This document shows, piece by piece, positions 23,812-37,600 of a stretch of 64,000 bases of DNA. Source of the DNA: Bryoerythrophyllum caledonicum (Eukaryota; Streptophyta; Bryopsida; Pottiales; Pottiaceae). The first letter of the stretch is position 1. Each line of letters opens with the position of its first letter. The translations under genes and the position numbers were made by a program. A model generated the notes under the pieces. It was given only the letters and a program-made list of their open reading frames with translations. It ran no database searches and was not told the DNA's origin. The stretch is from positions 946,028 to 1,010,027 of the forward strand of contig OZ020519.1 in assembly GCA_963971425.1 (NCBI GenBank), given 5' to 3'.

Positions 23812-26020
23812 GTGCTGGTCCTCTTCTTCGTGACCTCGTCCTCTTCTTCGCTGGTCCTCTTCTTCGTGATAGCCTCCTTTTCGTGTGCTGGTCCTCATCT
23901 TCGTGATCGCGTCCTCTTCTTCGTGATCTCGTCCTCTTCTTCGCTGGTCCTCTTCTCCGTGTGCTGGTCCTCTTCGTGCGCTGGTCATCTTCTTCGTAAT
24001 CGCGTCCTCTTCTTTGCTGGTCCTCTTCTTCGTGTTAGCCTCCTCTTCGTGTGCTGGTCCTCTTCTTCGTGATAGCCTCCTCTTCGTGTGTTGGTCCTCT
24101 TCTTTGTGATCTCGTCCTCTTCGTGATCTCGTCCTCTTCGTGTGCTGGTCCTCTTCTTCGTGATCGCGTCCTCTATTTCGCTGGTCCTCTTCTTCGTGTG
24201 TTGGTCTTCTTCTTCGTGATCTCGTCCTCTTCTTCGCTGGTCCTCCTCTTCGTGTGCTGGTCCCCTTCTTCGTGATAGCCTCCTCTTCGTGTGCTGGTCC
24301 TCTTCTTCGTGACCTCGTCCTCTTCTTCGCTGGTCCTCTTCTTCGTGATAGCCTCCTTTTCGTGTGCTGGTCCTCTTCTTCGTAATCGCGTCCTCTTCTT
24401 CGTGATCTCGTCCTCTTCTTTGCTGGTCCTCTTTTTCGTGTGCTGGTCCTCTTCGTGTGCTGGTCATCTTCTTCGTGATCACGTCCTCTTCTTCGTTGGT
24501 CCTCTTCTTCGTGATCTCGTCCTCTTCGTGATCTCGTCCTCTTCGTGTGCTGGTCCTCTTCTTCGTGATAGCCTCCTCTTCCTGTGTTGGTCCTCTTCTT
24601 CGTGATCTCGTCCTCTTCGTGATCTCGTCCTCTTCGTGTGCTGGTCCTCTTCTTCGTGATCGCGTCCTCTATTTTGCTGGTCCTCTTCTTCGTGTGTTGG
24701 TCTTCTTCTTCGTGATGTCGTCCTCTTCTTCGCTGGTCCTCTTCTTCGTGTGCTGGTCCCCTTCTTCGTGATAGCCTCCTCTTCGTGTGCTGGTCCTCTT
24801 CTTCGTGACCTCGTCCTCTTCTTCGCTGGTCCTCTTCTTCGTGATAGCCTCCTTTTCGTGTGCTGGTCCTCATCTTCGTGATCGCGTCCTCTTCTTCGTG
24901 ATCTCGTCCTCTTCTTCGCTGGTCCTCTTCTCCGTGTGCTGGTCCTCTTCGTGCGCTGGTCATCTTCTTCGTAATCGCGTCCTCTTCTTTGCTGGTCCTC
25001 TTCTTCGTGTTAGCCTCCTCTTCGTGTGCTGGTCCTCTTCTTCGTGATAGCCTCCTCTTCGTGTGTTGGTCCTCTTCTTTGTGATCTCGTCCTCTTCGTG
25101 ATCTCGTCCTCTTCGTGTGCTGGTCCTCTTCTTCGTGATCGCGTCCTCTATTTCGCTGGTCCTCTTCTTCGTGTGTTGGTCTTCTTCTTCGTGATCTCGT
25201 CCTCTTCTTCGCTGGTCCTCCTCTTCGTGTGCTGGTCCCCTTCTTCGTGATAGCCTCCTCTTCGTGTGCTGGTCCTCTTCTTCGTGACCTCGTCCTCTTC
25301 TTCGCTGGTCCTCTTCTTCGTGATAGCCTCCTTTTCGTGTGCTGGTCCTCTTCTTCGTAATCGCGTCCTCTTCTTCGTGATCTCGTCCTCTTCTTTGCTG
25401 GTCCTCTTTTTCGTGTGCTGGTCCTCTTCGTGTGCTGGTCATCTTCTTCGTGATCACGTCCTCTTCTTCGTTGGTCCTCTTCTTCGTGATCTCGTCCTCT
25501 TCGTGATCTCGTCCTCTTCGTGTGCTGGTCCTCTTCTTCGTGATAGCCTCCTCTTCCTGTGTTGGTCCTCTTCTTCGTGATCTCGTCCTCTTCGTGATCT
25601 CGTCCTCTTCGTGTGCTGGTCCTCTTCTTCGTGATCGCGTCCTCTATTTTGCTGGTCCTCTTCTTCGTGTGTTGGTCTTCTTCTTCGTGATGTCGTCCTC
25701 TTCTTCGCTGGTCCTCTTCTTCGTGTGCTGGTCCCCTTCTTCGTGATAGCCTCCTCTTCGTGTGCTGGTCCTCTTCTTCGTGACCTCGTCCTCTTCTTCG
25801 CTGGTCCTCTTCTTCGTGATAGCCTCCTTTTCGTGTGCTGGTCCTCATCTTCGTGATCGCGTCCTCTTCTTCGTGATCTCGTCCTCTTCTTCGCTGGTCC
25901 TCTTCTCCGTGTGCTGGTCCTCTTCGTGCGCTGGTCATCTTCTTCGTAATCGCGTCCTCTTCTTCGCTGGTCCTCTTCTTCGTGTTAGCCTCCTCTTCGT
26001 GTGGTGGTCTTCTTCTTCGT
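23812..26020. repeat. Higher-order repeat, 975-bp period
   Basis: The segment 23,812-24,786 recurs at 24,787-25,761 and begins a third time at 25,762. Coding-frame translations of corresponding parts are identical (for example 23,985-24,482 and 24,960-25,457). Each 975-bp unit contains two related halves of 479 and 496 bp. 975 is a multiple of three, which keeps the long minus frame open. Confidence 0.9.
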
Positions 26021-29000
26021 GATAGCCTCGTCTTCGTGTGTTGGTCCTCTTCTTCGTGATCTCGTCCTCTTCGTGATCTCGTCCTCTTCGTGTGCTGGTC
26101 CACTTCTTCGTGATCGCGTCCTCTATTTCGCTGGTCCTCTTCTTCGTGTGCTGGTCCTCTTCTTCGTGATCTCGTCCTCTTCTTCGCTGGTCCTCTTCTT
26201 CGTGTGCTGGTCCCCTTCTTCGTGATAGCCTCCTCTTCGTGTGTTGGTCCTCTTCTTCGTGACCTCGTCCTCTTCTTCGCTGGTCCTCTTCTTCGTGATA
26301 GCCTCTTTTTCGTGTGCTGGTCCTCTTCTTTGTGATCGCGTCCTCTTCTTCGTGATCTCGTCCTCTTCTTCGCTGGTCCTCTTCTCCGTGTGCTGGTCCT
26401 CTTCGTGCTCTGGTCATCTTCTTTGTGATCGCGTCCTCTTCTTCGTTGGTCCTCTTCTTCGTGTTAGCCTCCTCTTCGTGTGCTGGTCCTCTTCTTCGTG
26501 ATAGCCTCGTCTTCGTGTGTTGGTCCTCTTCTTTGTGATCTCGTCCTCTTCGTGATCTCGTCCTCTTCGTGTGCAGGTCATCTTCTTCGTGATCGCGTCC
26601 TCTTCTTCGCTGGTCCTCTTCTTCGTGTGTTGGTCCTCTTCTTCGTGATAGCCTCCTCTTCGTGTGCTGGTCCTCTTCTTCGTGATCTCGTCCTCTTCGT
26701 GATCTCGTCCTCTTCGTGTGCTGGTCCTCTTCTTCGTGATCGCGTCCTCTATTTCGCTCGTCCTCTTCTTCGTGTGCTGGTCCTCTTCTTCGTGATCTCG
26801 TCCTCTTCTTCGCTGGTCCTCTTCTTCGTGTGCTGGTCGTCTTCGTGCGCTGGTCATCTTCTTCGTGATCGCGTCCTCTTCTTTGCTGGTCCTCTTCTTC
26901 GTGTTAGCCTCCTCTTCGTGTGCTGGTCCTCTTCTTCGTGATAGCCTCCTCTTCGTGTGTTGGTCCTCTTCTTTGTGATCTCGTCCTCTTCGTGATCTCG
27001 TCCTCTTCGTGTGCAGGTCATCTTCTTCGTGATCGCGTCCTCTTTTTCGCTGGTCCTCTTCTTCGTGTGCTGGTCCCCTTCTTCGTGATAGCCTCCTCTT
27101 CGTGTGTTGGTCCTCTTCTTCGTGACCTCGTCCTCTTCTTCGTTGGTCCTCTTCTTCGTGATAGCTTCCTTTTCGTGTGTTGGTCCTCTTCTTCGTGATC
27201 GCGTCCTCTTCTTCGTGATCTCGTCCTCTTCTTCGCTGGTCCTCTTCTCCGTGTGCTGGTCGTCTTCGTGCGCTGGTCATCTTCTTCGTGATCGCGTCCT
27301 CTTCTTCGCTGGTCCTCTTCTTCATGTTAGCCTCCTCTTTGTGTGCTGGTCCTCTTCTTCGTGATAGCCTCCTCTTCGTGTGTTGGTCCTCTTCTTTGTG
27401 ATCTCGTCCTCTTCGTGATCTCAACCTCTTCGTGTGCTGGTCATCTTCTTCGTGATCGCGTCCTCTTTTTCGCTAGTCCTCTTCTTCGTGTGTTGGTCCT
27501 CTTCTTCGTGATAGCCTCCTTTTCGTGTGCTGGTCCTCTTCTTCATGATCGCGTCCTCTTTTTCGCTGGTCCTCTTCTTCGTGTGCTGGTCCTCTTCTTC
27601 GTGATCTCGTCCTCTTGTTCGCTGGTCCTCTTCTCCGTGTGCTGGTCCCCTTCTTCGTGATAGCCTCCTCTTCGTGTGCTGGTCCTCTTCTTCGTGATCT
27701 CGTCCTCTTCTTCGTTGGTCCTCTTCATCGTGATACCCTTCTTTTCCTGTGCTGGTCCTCTTCTTCGTGATCGCGTCCTCTTCTTCGTGATCTCGTCCTC
27801 TTCTTCGCTGGTCCTCTTTTTCGTGTGCTGGTCCTCTTCGTGTGCTGGTCATCTTCTTCGTGATCGCGTCCTCTTCTTCGTTGGTCCTCTTCTTCGTGAT
27901 AGCCTCCTTTTCGTGTGTTGGTCCTCTTCTTCGTGATCGCGTCCTCTTCTTCGTGATCTCGTCCTCTTCTTCGCTGGTCCTCTTCTCCGTGTGCTGGTCG
28001 TCTTCGTGTGCTGGTCATCTTCTTCGTGATCGCGTCCTCTTCTTTGCTGGTCGTCTTCTTCGTGTTAACCTCCTCTTCGTGTGCTGGTCCTCTTCTTCGT
28101 GATAGCCTCCTCTTCGTGTGTTGGTCCTCTTCTTTGTGATCTCGTCCTCTTCGTGATCTCGTCCTCTTCGTGTGCTGGTCATCTTCTTGGTGATCGCGTC
28201 CTCTTTTTCGCTGGTCCTCTTCTTCGTGTGTTGGTGCTCTTCTTCGTGATAGCCTCCTCTTCGTGTGCTGGTCCTCTTCTTTGTGATCTCGTCCTCTTCT
28301 TCGCTGGTCTTCTTCTTCTTGTGTTGGTCCCCTTCTTCGTGATAGCCTCCTCTTCGTGTGCTGGTCCTCTTCTTCGTGATCTCGTCCTCTTCTTCGCTGG
28401 TCCTCTTCTCTGTGTGCTGGTCCTCTTCTTCGTGATCTCGTCCTCTTCTTCGCTGGTCCTCTTCTCCGTGTGCTGGTCCCCTTCTTCGTGATAGCCTCCT
28501 CTTCGTGTGCTGGTCCTCTTCTTCGTGATCTCGTCCTCTTCTTCGCTGGTCCTCTTCTTCGTGATAGCCTCATTTTCGTGTGTTGGTCCTCTTCTTCGTG
28601 ATCGCGTCCTCTTCTTCGTGATCTCGTCCTCTTCTTCGCTGGTCCTCTTCTCCGTGTGCTGGTCCTCTTCGTGTGCTGGTCATCTTCTTCGTGATCGCGT
28701 CCTCTTCTTCGCTGGTCCTCTTCTTCGTGTTAGCCTCCTCTTCCTGTGCTGGTCCTCTTCTTCGTGATAGCCTCCTCTTCGTGTGTTGGTCCTCTTCTTT
28801 GTGATCTCGTCCTCTTCGTGATCTCGTGCTCTTCGTGTGCTGGTCCTCGTCTTCGTGATCGCGTCCTCTTCTTCGCTGGTCCTCTTCTTCGTGTGCTGGT
28901 CCTCTTCTTCGTGATAGCATCCTCTTCGTGTGCTGGTCCTCTTCTTCGTGATAGCCTCCTCTTCGTGTGTTGGTCCTCTTCTTCGTGATCTCGTCCTCTT

Positions 29001-32000
29001 CGTGTGCTGGTCCTCGTCTTCGTGATTGCATCCTCTTCTTCACTGGTCTTCTTCTTCTTGTGTTGGTCCCCTTCTTCGTGATAGCCTCCTCTTCGTGTGC
29101 TGGTCCTCTTCTTCATGATCGCGTCCACTTTTTCGCTGGTCCTCTTCTTTGTGTGCTGGTCCTCTTCTTCGTGATCTCGTCCTCTTCTTCGTTGGTCGTC
29201 TTCTCCGTGTGCTGGTCCCCTTCTTCGTGATAGCCTCCTCTTCGTGTGCTGGTCCTCTTCTTCGTGATCTCGTCCTCTTCTTCGTTGGTCCTCTTCTTCG
29301 TGATAGCGTCCTTTTCGTATGCTGGTCCTCTCCTTCGTGATCGCGTCCTCTTCTTCGTTATCTCGTCCTCTTCTTCGCTGGTCCTCTTCTTCGTGTGCTG
29401 GTCGTCTCCGTGCGCTGGTCATCTTCTTCGTGATCGCGTCCTCTTCTTCGCTGGTCCTCTTCTTCGTGTTAGCCTCCTCTTTGTGTGCTGGTCCTCTTCT
29501 TCGTGATAGCCTCCTCTTCGTGTGTTGGTCCTCTTCTTTGTGATCTCGTCCTCTTCGTGATCTCGTCCTCTTCGTGTGGAGGTCATCTTCTTCGTGATCG
29601 CGTCCTCTTTTTTGCTGGTCCTCTTCTTCGTGTGTTGGTCCCCTTCTTCGTGATAGCCTCCTCTTCGTGTGTTGGTCCTCTTCTTCGTGACCTCGTCCTC
29701 TTCTTCGTTGGTCCTCTTCTTCGTGATAGCCTCCTTTTCGTGTGTTGGTCCTCTTCTTCGTGATCGCGTCCTCTTCTTCGTGATCTCGTCCTCTTCTTCG
29801 CTGGTCCTCTTCACCGTGTGCTGGTCGTCTTCGTGCGCTGGTCATCTTCTTCGTGATCGCGTCCTCTTCTTCGCTGGTCCTCTTCTTCATGTTAGCCTCC
29901 TCTTTGTGTGCTGGTCCTCTTCTTCGTGATAGCCTCCTCTTCGTGTGTTGGTCCTCTTCTTTGTCATCTCGTCCTCTTCGTGATCTCGTCCTCTTCTTCG
30001 CTGTTCCTCTTTTTCGTGTCCTGGTCCTCTTCGTGTGCTGGTCCTCTTCTTCGTGATAGCCTCCTCTTCGTGTGTTGGTCCTCTTCTTCGTGATCTCGTC
30101 CTCTTCGTGATCTCGTCCTCTTCGTGTGCTGGTCCTCTTCTTCGTGATCGCGTCCTCTATTTCGCTGGTCCTCTTCTTCGTGTGCTGGTCCTCTTCTTCG
30201 TGATCTCGTCCTCTTCTTCGCTGGTCCTCTTCTTCGTGTGTTGGTCCCCTTCTTCGTGATAGCCTCTTCTTCGTGTGTTGGTCCTCTTCTTCGTGACCTC
30301 GTCCTCTTCTTCGCTGGTCCTCTTCTTCGTGATAGCCTCTTTTTCGTGTGCTGGTCCTCTTCTTCGTGATCGCGTCCTCTTCTTCGTGATCTCGTCCTCT
30401 TCTTCGCTAGTCGTCTTCTCCGTGTGCTGGTCCTCTTCGTGCTCTGGTCATCTTCTTTGTGATCGCGTCCTCTTCTTCGCTGGTCCTCTTCTTCTTGTTA
30501 GCCTCCTCTTCGTGTGCTGGTCCTCTTCTTCGTGATAGCCTCGTCTTCGTGTGTTGGTCCTCTTCTTTGTGATCTCATCCTCTTCGTGATCTCGTCCTCT
30601 TCGTGTGCTGGTCCTCTTCTTCGTGATCGCGTCCTCTATTTCGCTGGTCCTCTTCTTCGTGTGTTGTTCCTCTTCTTCGTGATCTCGTCCTCTTTTTCGC
30701 TGGTCCTCTTCTTCGTGTGCTGGTCCCCTTCTTCGTGATAGCCTCCTCTTCGTGTGCTGGTCCTCTTCTTCGTGACCTCGTCCTCTTCTTCGCTGGTCCA
30801 TCTTCTTCGTGATCGCGTCCTCTTCTTCGTTGGTCCTCTTGTTCGTGTTAGCCTCCTCTTTGTGTGCTGGTCCTCTTCTTCATGATAGCCTCCTCTTCGT
30901 GTGTTTGTCCTCTTCTTCATGATCTCGTCCTCTTCGTGATCTCGTCCTCTTCGTGTGCTGGTCCTCTTCTTCGTGATCGCGTCCTCTATTTCGCTGGTCC
31001 TCTTCTTCGTGTGCTGTTCCTCTTCTTCGTGATCTCGTCCTCTTTTTCGCTGGTCCTCTTCTTCGTGTGCTGGTCCCCTTCTTCGTGATAGCCTCCTCTT
31101 CGTGTGCTGGTCCTCTTCTTCGTGACCTCGTCCTCTTCTTCGCTGGTCCTCTTCTTCGTGATAGCCTCCTTTTCGTGTGCTGGTCCTCATCTTCGTGATC
31201 GCGTCCTCTTCTTCGTGATCTCGACCTCTTCTTCGCTGGTCCTCTTCTCCGTGTGCTGGTCCTCTTCGTGCGCTGGTCATCTTCTTCGTAATCGCGTCCT
31301 CTTCTTCGCTGGTCCTCTTCTTCGTGTTAGCCTCCTCTTCGTGTGCTGGTCCTCTTCTTCGTGATAGCCTCGTCTTTGTGTGTTGGTCCTTTTCTTCGTG
31401 ATCTCGTCCTCTTCGTGATCTCGTCCTCTTCGAGTGCTGGTCCTCTTCTTCGTGATCGCGTCCTCTATTTCGCTGGTCCTCTTCTTCGTGTGCTGGTCCT
31501 CTTCTTCGTGATCTCGTCCTCTTCTTCGCTGGTCCTCTTCTTCGTGTGCTGGTCCCCTTCTTCGTGATAGCCTCCTCTTCGTGTGTTGGTCCTCTTCTTC
31601 GTGACCTCGTCCTCTTCTTCGCTGGTCCTCTTCTTCGTGATAGCCTCTTTTTCGTGTGCTGGTCCTCTTCTTCGTGATCGCGTCCTCTTCTTCGTGATCT
31701 CGTCCTCTTCTTCGCTGGTCGTCTTCTCCGTGTGCTGGTCCTCTTCGTGCTCTGGTCATCTTCTTTGTGATCGCGTCCTCTGCTTCGCTGGTCCTCTTCT
31801 TCGTGTTAGCCTCCTCTTCGTGTGCTGGTCCTCTTCTTCGTGATAGCCTCGTCTTCGTGTGTTGGTCCTCTTCTTTGTGATCTCGTCCTCTTCGTGATCT
31901 CGTCCTCTTCGTGTGCAGGTCATCTTCTTCGTGATCGCGTCCTCTTCTTCGCTGGTCCTCTTCTTCGTGTGTTGGTCCTCTTCTTCGTGATAGCCTCCTC

Positions 32001-32379
32001 TTCGTGTGCTGATCCTCTTCTTCGTGATCTCGTCCTCTTCTTCGCTGGTCTTCTTCTTCTTGTGTTGGTCCCCTTCTTCGTGATAGCCTCCTCTTCGTGT
32101 GCTGGTCCTCTTCTTCATGATCGCGTCCTCTATTTCGCTGGTCCTCTTCTTCGTGTGCTGGTCCTCTTCTTCGTGATCTCGTCCTCTTCTTCGCTGGTCC
32201 TCTTCTCCGTGTGCTGGTCCCCTTCTTCGTGATAGCCTTCTCTTCGTGTGCTGGTCCTCTTCTTCGTGATCTCGTCCTCTTCTTCGTTGGTCCTCTTCTT
32301 CGTGATAGCCTCCTTTTCGTGTGCTCGTCCTCTTCTTCGTGATCGCGTCCTCTTCTTCGTGATCTCGTCCTCTTCTTCG

Positions 32380-35300
32380 TGATCTCGTCCTCTTCTTCGC
32401 TGGTCCTCTTCTCCGTGTGCTGGTCGTCTTCGTGCGCTGGTCATCTTCTTGGTGATCGCGTCCTCTTCTTCGCTGGTCCTCTTCTTCGTGTTAGCCTCCT
32501 CTTCGTGTGCTGGTCCTCTTCTTCGTGATAGCCTCCTCTTCGTGTGTTGGTCCTCTTCTTTGTCATCTCGTCCTCTTCGTGATCTCGTCCTCTTCGTGTG
32601 CAGGTCATCTTCTTCGTGATCGCGTCCTCTTTTTCGCTGGTCCTCTTCTTCGTGTGTTGGTCCTCTTCTTCGTGATAGCCTCCTCTTCGTGTGCTGGTCC
32701 TCTTCTTGTGATTTCGTCCTCTTCTTCGCTGGTCTTCTTCTTCTTGTGTTGGTCCCTTTCTTCGTGATAGCCTCCTCTTCGTGTGCTGGTCCTCTTCTTC
32801 GTGATCTCGTCCTCTTCTTCGTTGGTCCTCTTCTCCGTGTGCTGGTCCTCTTCTTCGTGATCTCGTCCTCTTCTTCGCTGGTCCTCTTCTCCGTGTGCTG
32901 GTCCTCTTCGTGCTCTGGTCATCTTCTTTGTGATTGCGTCCTCTTCTTCGCTGGTCCTCTTCTTCGTGTTAGCCTCCTCTTCGTGTGCTGGTCCTCTTCT
33001 TCGTGATAGCCTCGTCTTCGTGTGTTGGTCCTCTTCTTTGTGATCTCGTCCTCTTCGTGATCTCGTCCTCTTCGTGTGCAGGTCATCTTCTTCGTGATCG
33101 CGTCCTCTTCTTCGCTGGTCCTCTTCTTCGTGTGTTGGTCCTCTTCTTCGTGATAGCCTCCTCTTCGTGTGCTGGTCCTCTTCTTCGTGATCTCGTCCTC
33201 TTCTTCGCTGGTCTTCTTCTTCTTGTGTTGGTCCCCTTCTTCGTGATAGCCTCCTCTTCGTGTGCTGGTCCTCTTCTTCATGATCGCGTCCTCTTTTTCG
33301 CTGGTCCTCTTCTTCGTGTGTTGGTCCTCTTTTTCGTGATCTCGTCCTCTTGTTCGGTGGTCCTCTTCTCCGTGTGCTGGTCCCCTTCTTCGTGATAGCC
33401 TTCTCTTCGTGTGCTGGTCCTCTTCTTCGTGATCTCGTCCTCTTCTTCGTTGGTCCTCTTCTTCGTGATAGCCTCCTTTTCGTGTGCTGGTCCTCTTCTT
33501 CGTGATCGCGTCCTCTTCTTCGTGATCTCGTCCTCTTCTTCGCTGGTCCTCTTTTTCGTGTGCTGGTCTTCTTCGTGTGCTGGTCATCTTCTTCGTGATC
33601 GCGTCCTCTTCTTCGTTGGTCCTCTTCTTCGTGATCTCATCCTCTTCGTGATCTCGTCCTCTTCGTGTGCTGGTCCTCTTCTTCGTGATCGCGTCCTCTA
33701 TTTCGCTGGTCCTCTTCTTCGTGTGCTGGTCCTCTTCTTCGTGATCTCGTCCTCTTCTTCGCTGGTCCTCTTCTTCGTGATAGCCTCCTCTTCGTGTGTT
33801 GGTCCTCTTCTTCGTGATCTCGTCCTCTTCGTGATCTCGTCCTCTTCGTGTGCTGGTCCTCTTCTTCGTGATCGCGTCCTCTATTTCGCTGGTCCTCTTC
33901 TTCGTGTGCTGGTCCTCTTCTTCGTGATCTCGTCCTCTTCTTCGCTGGTCCTCTTCTTCGTGTGCTGGTCCCCTTCTTCGTGATAGCCTCCTCTTCGTGT
34001 GCTGGTCCTCTTCTTCGTGACCTCGTCCTCTTCTTCGTTGGTCCTCTTCTTCGTGATAGCCTCCTTTTCGTGTGCTGGTCCTCTTCTTCGTGATCGCGTC
34101 CTCTTCTTCGTGTTCTCGTCCTCTTCTTCGCTGGTCCTCTTCTCCGTGTGCTGGTCGTCTTCATGCTCTGGTCATCTTCTTCGTGATCGCGTCCTCTTCT
34201 TCGCTGGTCGTCTTCTTCGTGTTAGCCTCCTCTTCGTGTGCTGGTCCTCTTCTTCGTGATAGCCTCCTCTTCGTGTGTTGGTCCTCTTCTTTGTGATCTC
34301 GTCCTCTTCGTGATCTCGTCCTCTTCGTGTGCAGGTCATCTTCTTCGTGATCGCGTCCTCTTTTTCGCTGGTCCTCTTCTTCGTGTGTTGGTCCTCTTCT
34401 TCGTGATAGCCTCCTCTTCGTGTGCTGGTCCTCTTCTTGTGATTTCGTCCTTTTCTTCGCTGGTCTTCTTCTTCTTGTGTTGGTCCCCTTCTTCGTGATA
34501 GGCTCCTCTTCGTGTGCTGGTCCTCTTCTTCGTGATCTCGTCCTCTTCTTCGTTGGTCCTCTTCTCCGTGTGCTGGTCCTCTTCTTCGTGATCTCGTCCT
34601 CTTCTTTGCTGGTCCTCTTCTCCGTGTGCTGGTCCCCTTCTTCGTGATAGCCTCCTCTTCGTGTGCTGGTCCTCTTCTTCGTGATCTCGTCCTCTTCTTC
34701 GCTGGTCTTCTTCTTCTTGTGTTGGTCCCCTTCTTCGTGATAGCCTCCTCTTCGTGTGCTGGTCCTCTTCTTCATGATCGCGTCCTCTATTTCGCTGGTC
34801 CTCTTCTTCGTGTGCTGGTCCTCTTCTTCGTGATCTCGTCCTCTTCTTCGCTGGTCCTCTTCTCCGTGTGCTGGTCCCCTTCTTCGTGATAGCCTCCTCT
34901 TCGTGTGCTGGTCCTCTTCTTCGTGATCGCGTCCTCTTCTTCGTTGGTCCTCTTCTTCGTGATAGCCTCCTTTTCGTGTGTTGGTCCTCTTCTTCGTGAT
35001 CGCGTCCTCTTCTTCGTGATCTCGTCCTCTTCTTCGCTGGTCCTCTTCTCCGTGTGCTGGTCGTCTTCGTGCGCTGGTCATCTTCTTGGTGATCGCGTCC
35101 TCTTCTTCGCTGGTCCTCTTCTTCGTGTTAGCCTCCTCTTCGTGTGCTGGTCCTCTTCTTCGTGATAGCCTCCTCTTCGTGTGTTGGTCCTCTTCTTTGT
35201 GATCTCGTCCTCTTCGTGATCTCGTCCTCTTCGTGTGCAGGTCATCTTCTTCGTGATCGCGTCCTCTTTTTCGCTGGTCCTCTTCTTCGTGTGTTGGTCC

Positions 35301-37600
35301 TCTTCTTCGTGATAGCCTCCTCTTCGTGTGCTGGTCCTCTTCTTGTGATTTCGTCCTCTTCTTCGCTGGTCTTCTTCTTCTTGTGTTGGTCCCTTTCTTC
35401 GTGATAGCCTCCTCTTCGTGTGCTGGTCCTCTTCTTCGTGATCTCGTCCTCTTCTTCGTTGGTCCTCTTCTCCGTGTGCTGGTCCTCTTCTTCGTGATCT
35501 CGTCCTCTTCTTCGCTGGTCCTCTTCTCCGTGTGCTGGTCCTCTTCGTGCTCTGGTCATCTTCTTTGTGATTGCGTCCTCTTCTTCGCTGGTCCTCTTCT
35601 TCGTGTTAGCCTCCTCTTCGTGTGCTGGTCCTCTTCTTCGTGATAGCCTCGTCTTCGTGTGTTGGTCCTCTTCTTTGTGATCTCGTCCTCTTCGTGATCT
35701 CGTCCTCTTCGTGTGCAGGTCATCTTCTTCGTGATCGCGTCCTCTTCTTCGCTGGTCCTCTTCTTCGTGTGTTGGTCCTCTTCTTCGTGATAGCCTCCTC
35801 TTCGTGTGCTGGTCCTCTTCTTCGTGATCTCGTCCTCTTCTTCGCTGGTCTTCTTCTTCTTGTGTTGGTCCCCTTCTTCGTGATAGCCTCCTCTTCGTGT
35901 GCTGGTCCTCTTCTTCATGATCGCGTCCTCTTTTTCGCTGGTCCTCTTCTTCGTGTGTTGGTCCTCTTTTTCGTGATCTCGTCCTCTTGTTCGGTGGTCC
36001 TCTTCTCCGTGTGCTGGTCCCCTTCTTCGTGATAGCCTTCTCTTCGTGTGCTGGTCCTCTTCTTCGTGATCTCGTCCTCTTCTTCGTTGGTCCTCTTCTT
36101 CGTGATAGCCTCCTTTTCGTGTGCTGGTCCTCTTCTTCGTGATCGCGTCCTCTTCTTCGTGATCTCGTCCTCTTCTTCGCTGGTCCTCTTTTTCGTGTGC
36201 TGGTCTTCTTCGTGTGCTGGTCATCTTCTTCGTGATCGCGTCCTCTTCTTCGTTGGTCCTCTTCTTCGTGATCTCATCCTCTTCGTGATCTCGTCCTCTT
36301 CGTGTGCTGGTCCTCTTCTTCGTGATCGCGTCCTCTATTTCGCTGGTCCTCTTCTTCGTGTGCTGGTCCTCTTCTTCGTGATCTCGTCCTCTTCTTCGCT
36401 GGTCCTCTTCTTCGTGATAGCCTCCTTTTCGTGTGCTGGTCCTCTTCTTCGTGATCGCGTCCTCTTCTTCGTGATCTCGTCCTCTTCTTCGCTGGTCCTC
36501 TTTTTCGTGTGCTGGTCCTCTTCGTGTGCTGGTCCTCTTCTTCGTGATAGCCTCCTCTTCGTGTGTTGGTCCTCTTCTTCGTGATCTCGTCCTCTTCGTG
36601 ATCTCGTCCTCTTCGTGTGCTGGTCCTCTTCTTCGTGATCGCGTCCTCTATTTCGCTGGTCCTCTTCTTCGTGTGCTGGTCCTCTTCTTCGTGATCTCGT
36701 CCTCTTCTTCGCTGGTCCTCTTCTTCGTGTGCTGGTCCCCTTCTTCGTGATAGCCTCCTCTTCGTGTGCTGGTCCTCTTCTTCGTGACCTCGTCCTCTTC
36801 TTCGTTGGTCCTCTTCTTCGTGATAGCCTCCTTTTCGTGTGCTGGTCCTCTTCTTCGTGATCGCGTCCTCTTCTTCGTGTTCTCGTCCTCTTCTTCGCTG
36901 GTCCTCTTCTCCGTGTGCTGGTCGTCTTCGTGCGCTGGTCATCTTCTTCGTGATCGCGTCCTCTTCTTCGCTGGTCGTCTTCTTCGTGTTAGCCTCCTCT
37001 TCGTGTGCTGGTCCTCTTCTTCGTGATAGCCTCCTCTTCGTGTGTTGGTCCTCTTCTTTGTGATCTCGTCCTCTTCGTGATCTCGTCCTCTTCGTGTGCA
37101 GGTCATCTTCTTCGTGATCGCGTCCTCTTTTTCGCTGGTCCTCTTCTTCGTGTGTTGGTCCTCTTCTTCGTGATAGCCTCCTCTTCGTGTGCTGGTCCTC
37201 TTCTTGTGATTTCGTCCTTTTCTTCGCTGGTCTTCTTCTTCTTGTGTTGGTCCCCTTCTTCGTGATAGGCTCCTCTTCGTGTGCTGGTCCTCTTCTTCGT
37301 GATCTCGTCCTCTTCTTCGTTGGTCCTCTTCTCCGTGTGCTGGTCCTCTTCTTCGTGATCTCGTCCTCTTCTTTGCTGGTCCTCTTCTCCGTGTGCTGGT
37401 CCCCTTCTTCGTGATAGCCTCCTCTTCGTGTGCTGGTCCTCTTCTTCGTGATCTCGTCCTCTTCTTCGCTGGTCTTCTTCTTCTTGTGTTGGTCCCCTTC
37501 TTCGTGATAGCCTCCTCTTCGTGTGCTGGTCCTCTTCTTCATGATCGCGTCCTCTTTTTCGCTGGTCCTCTTCTTCGTGTGTTGGTCCTCTTCTTCGTGA
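32380..37600. repeat. Tandem duplication, 2.64-kb unit
   Basis: Landmarks at 32,451, 32,507, 32,689, 32,985 and 33,411 recur exactly 2,637 bp later. After an extra 130 bp in the second copy (about 36,422-36,552) the offset becomes 2,767 bp, as for 33,999 against 36,766 and 34,420 against 37,187. The copies part near 34,775 and 37,542. The limits are approximate because the background is itself repetitive. Confidence 0.88.
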
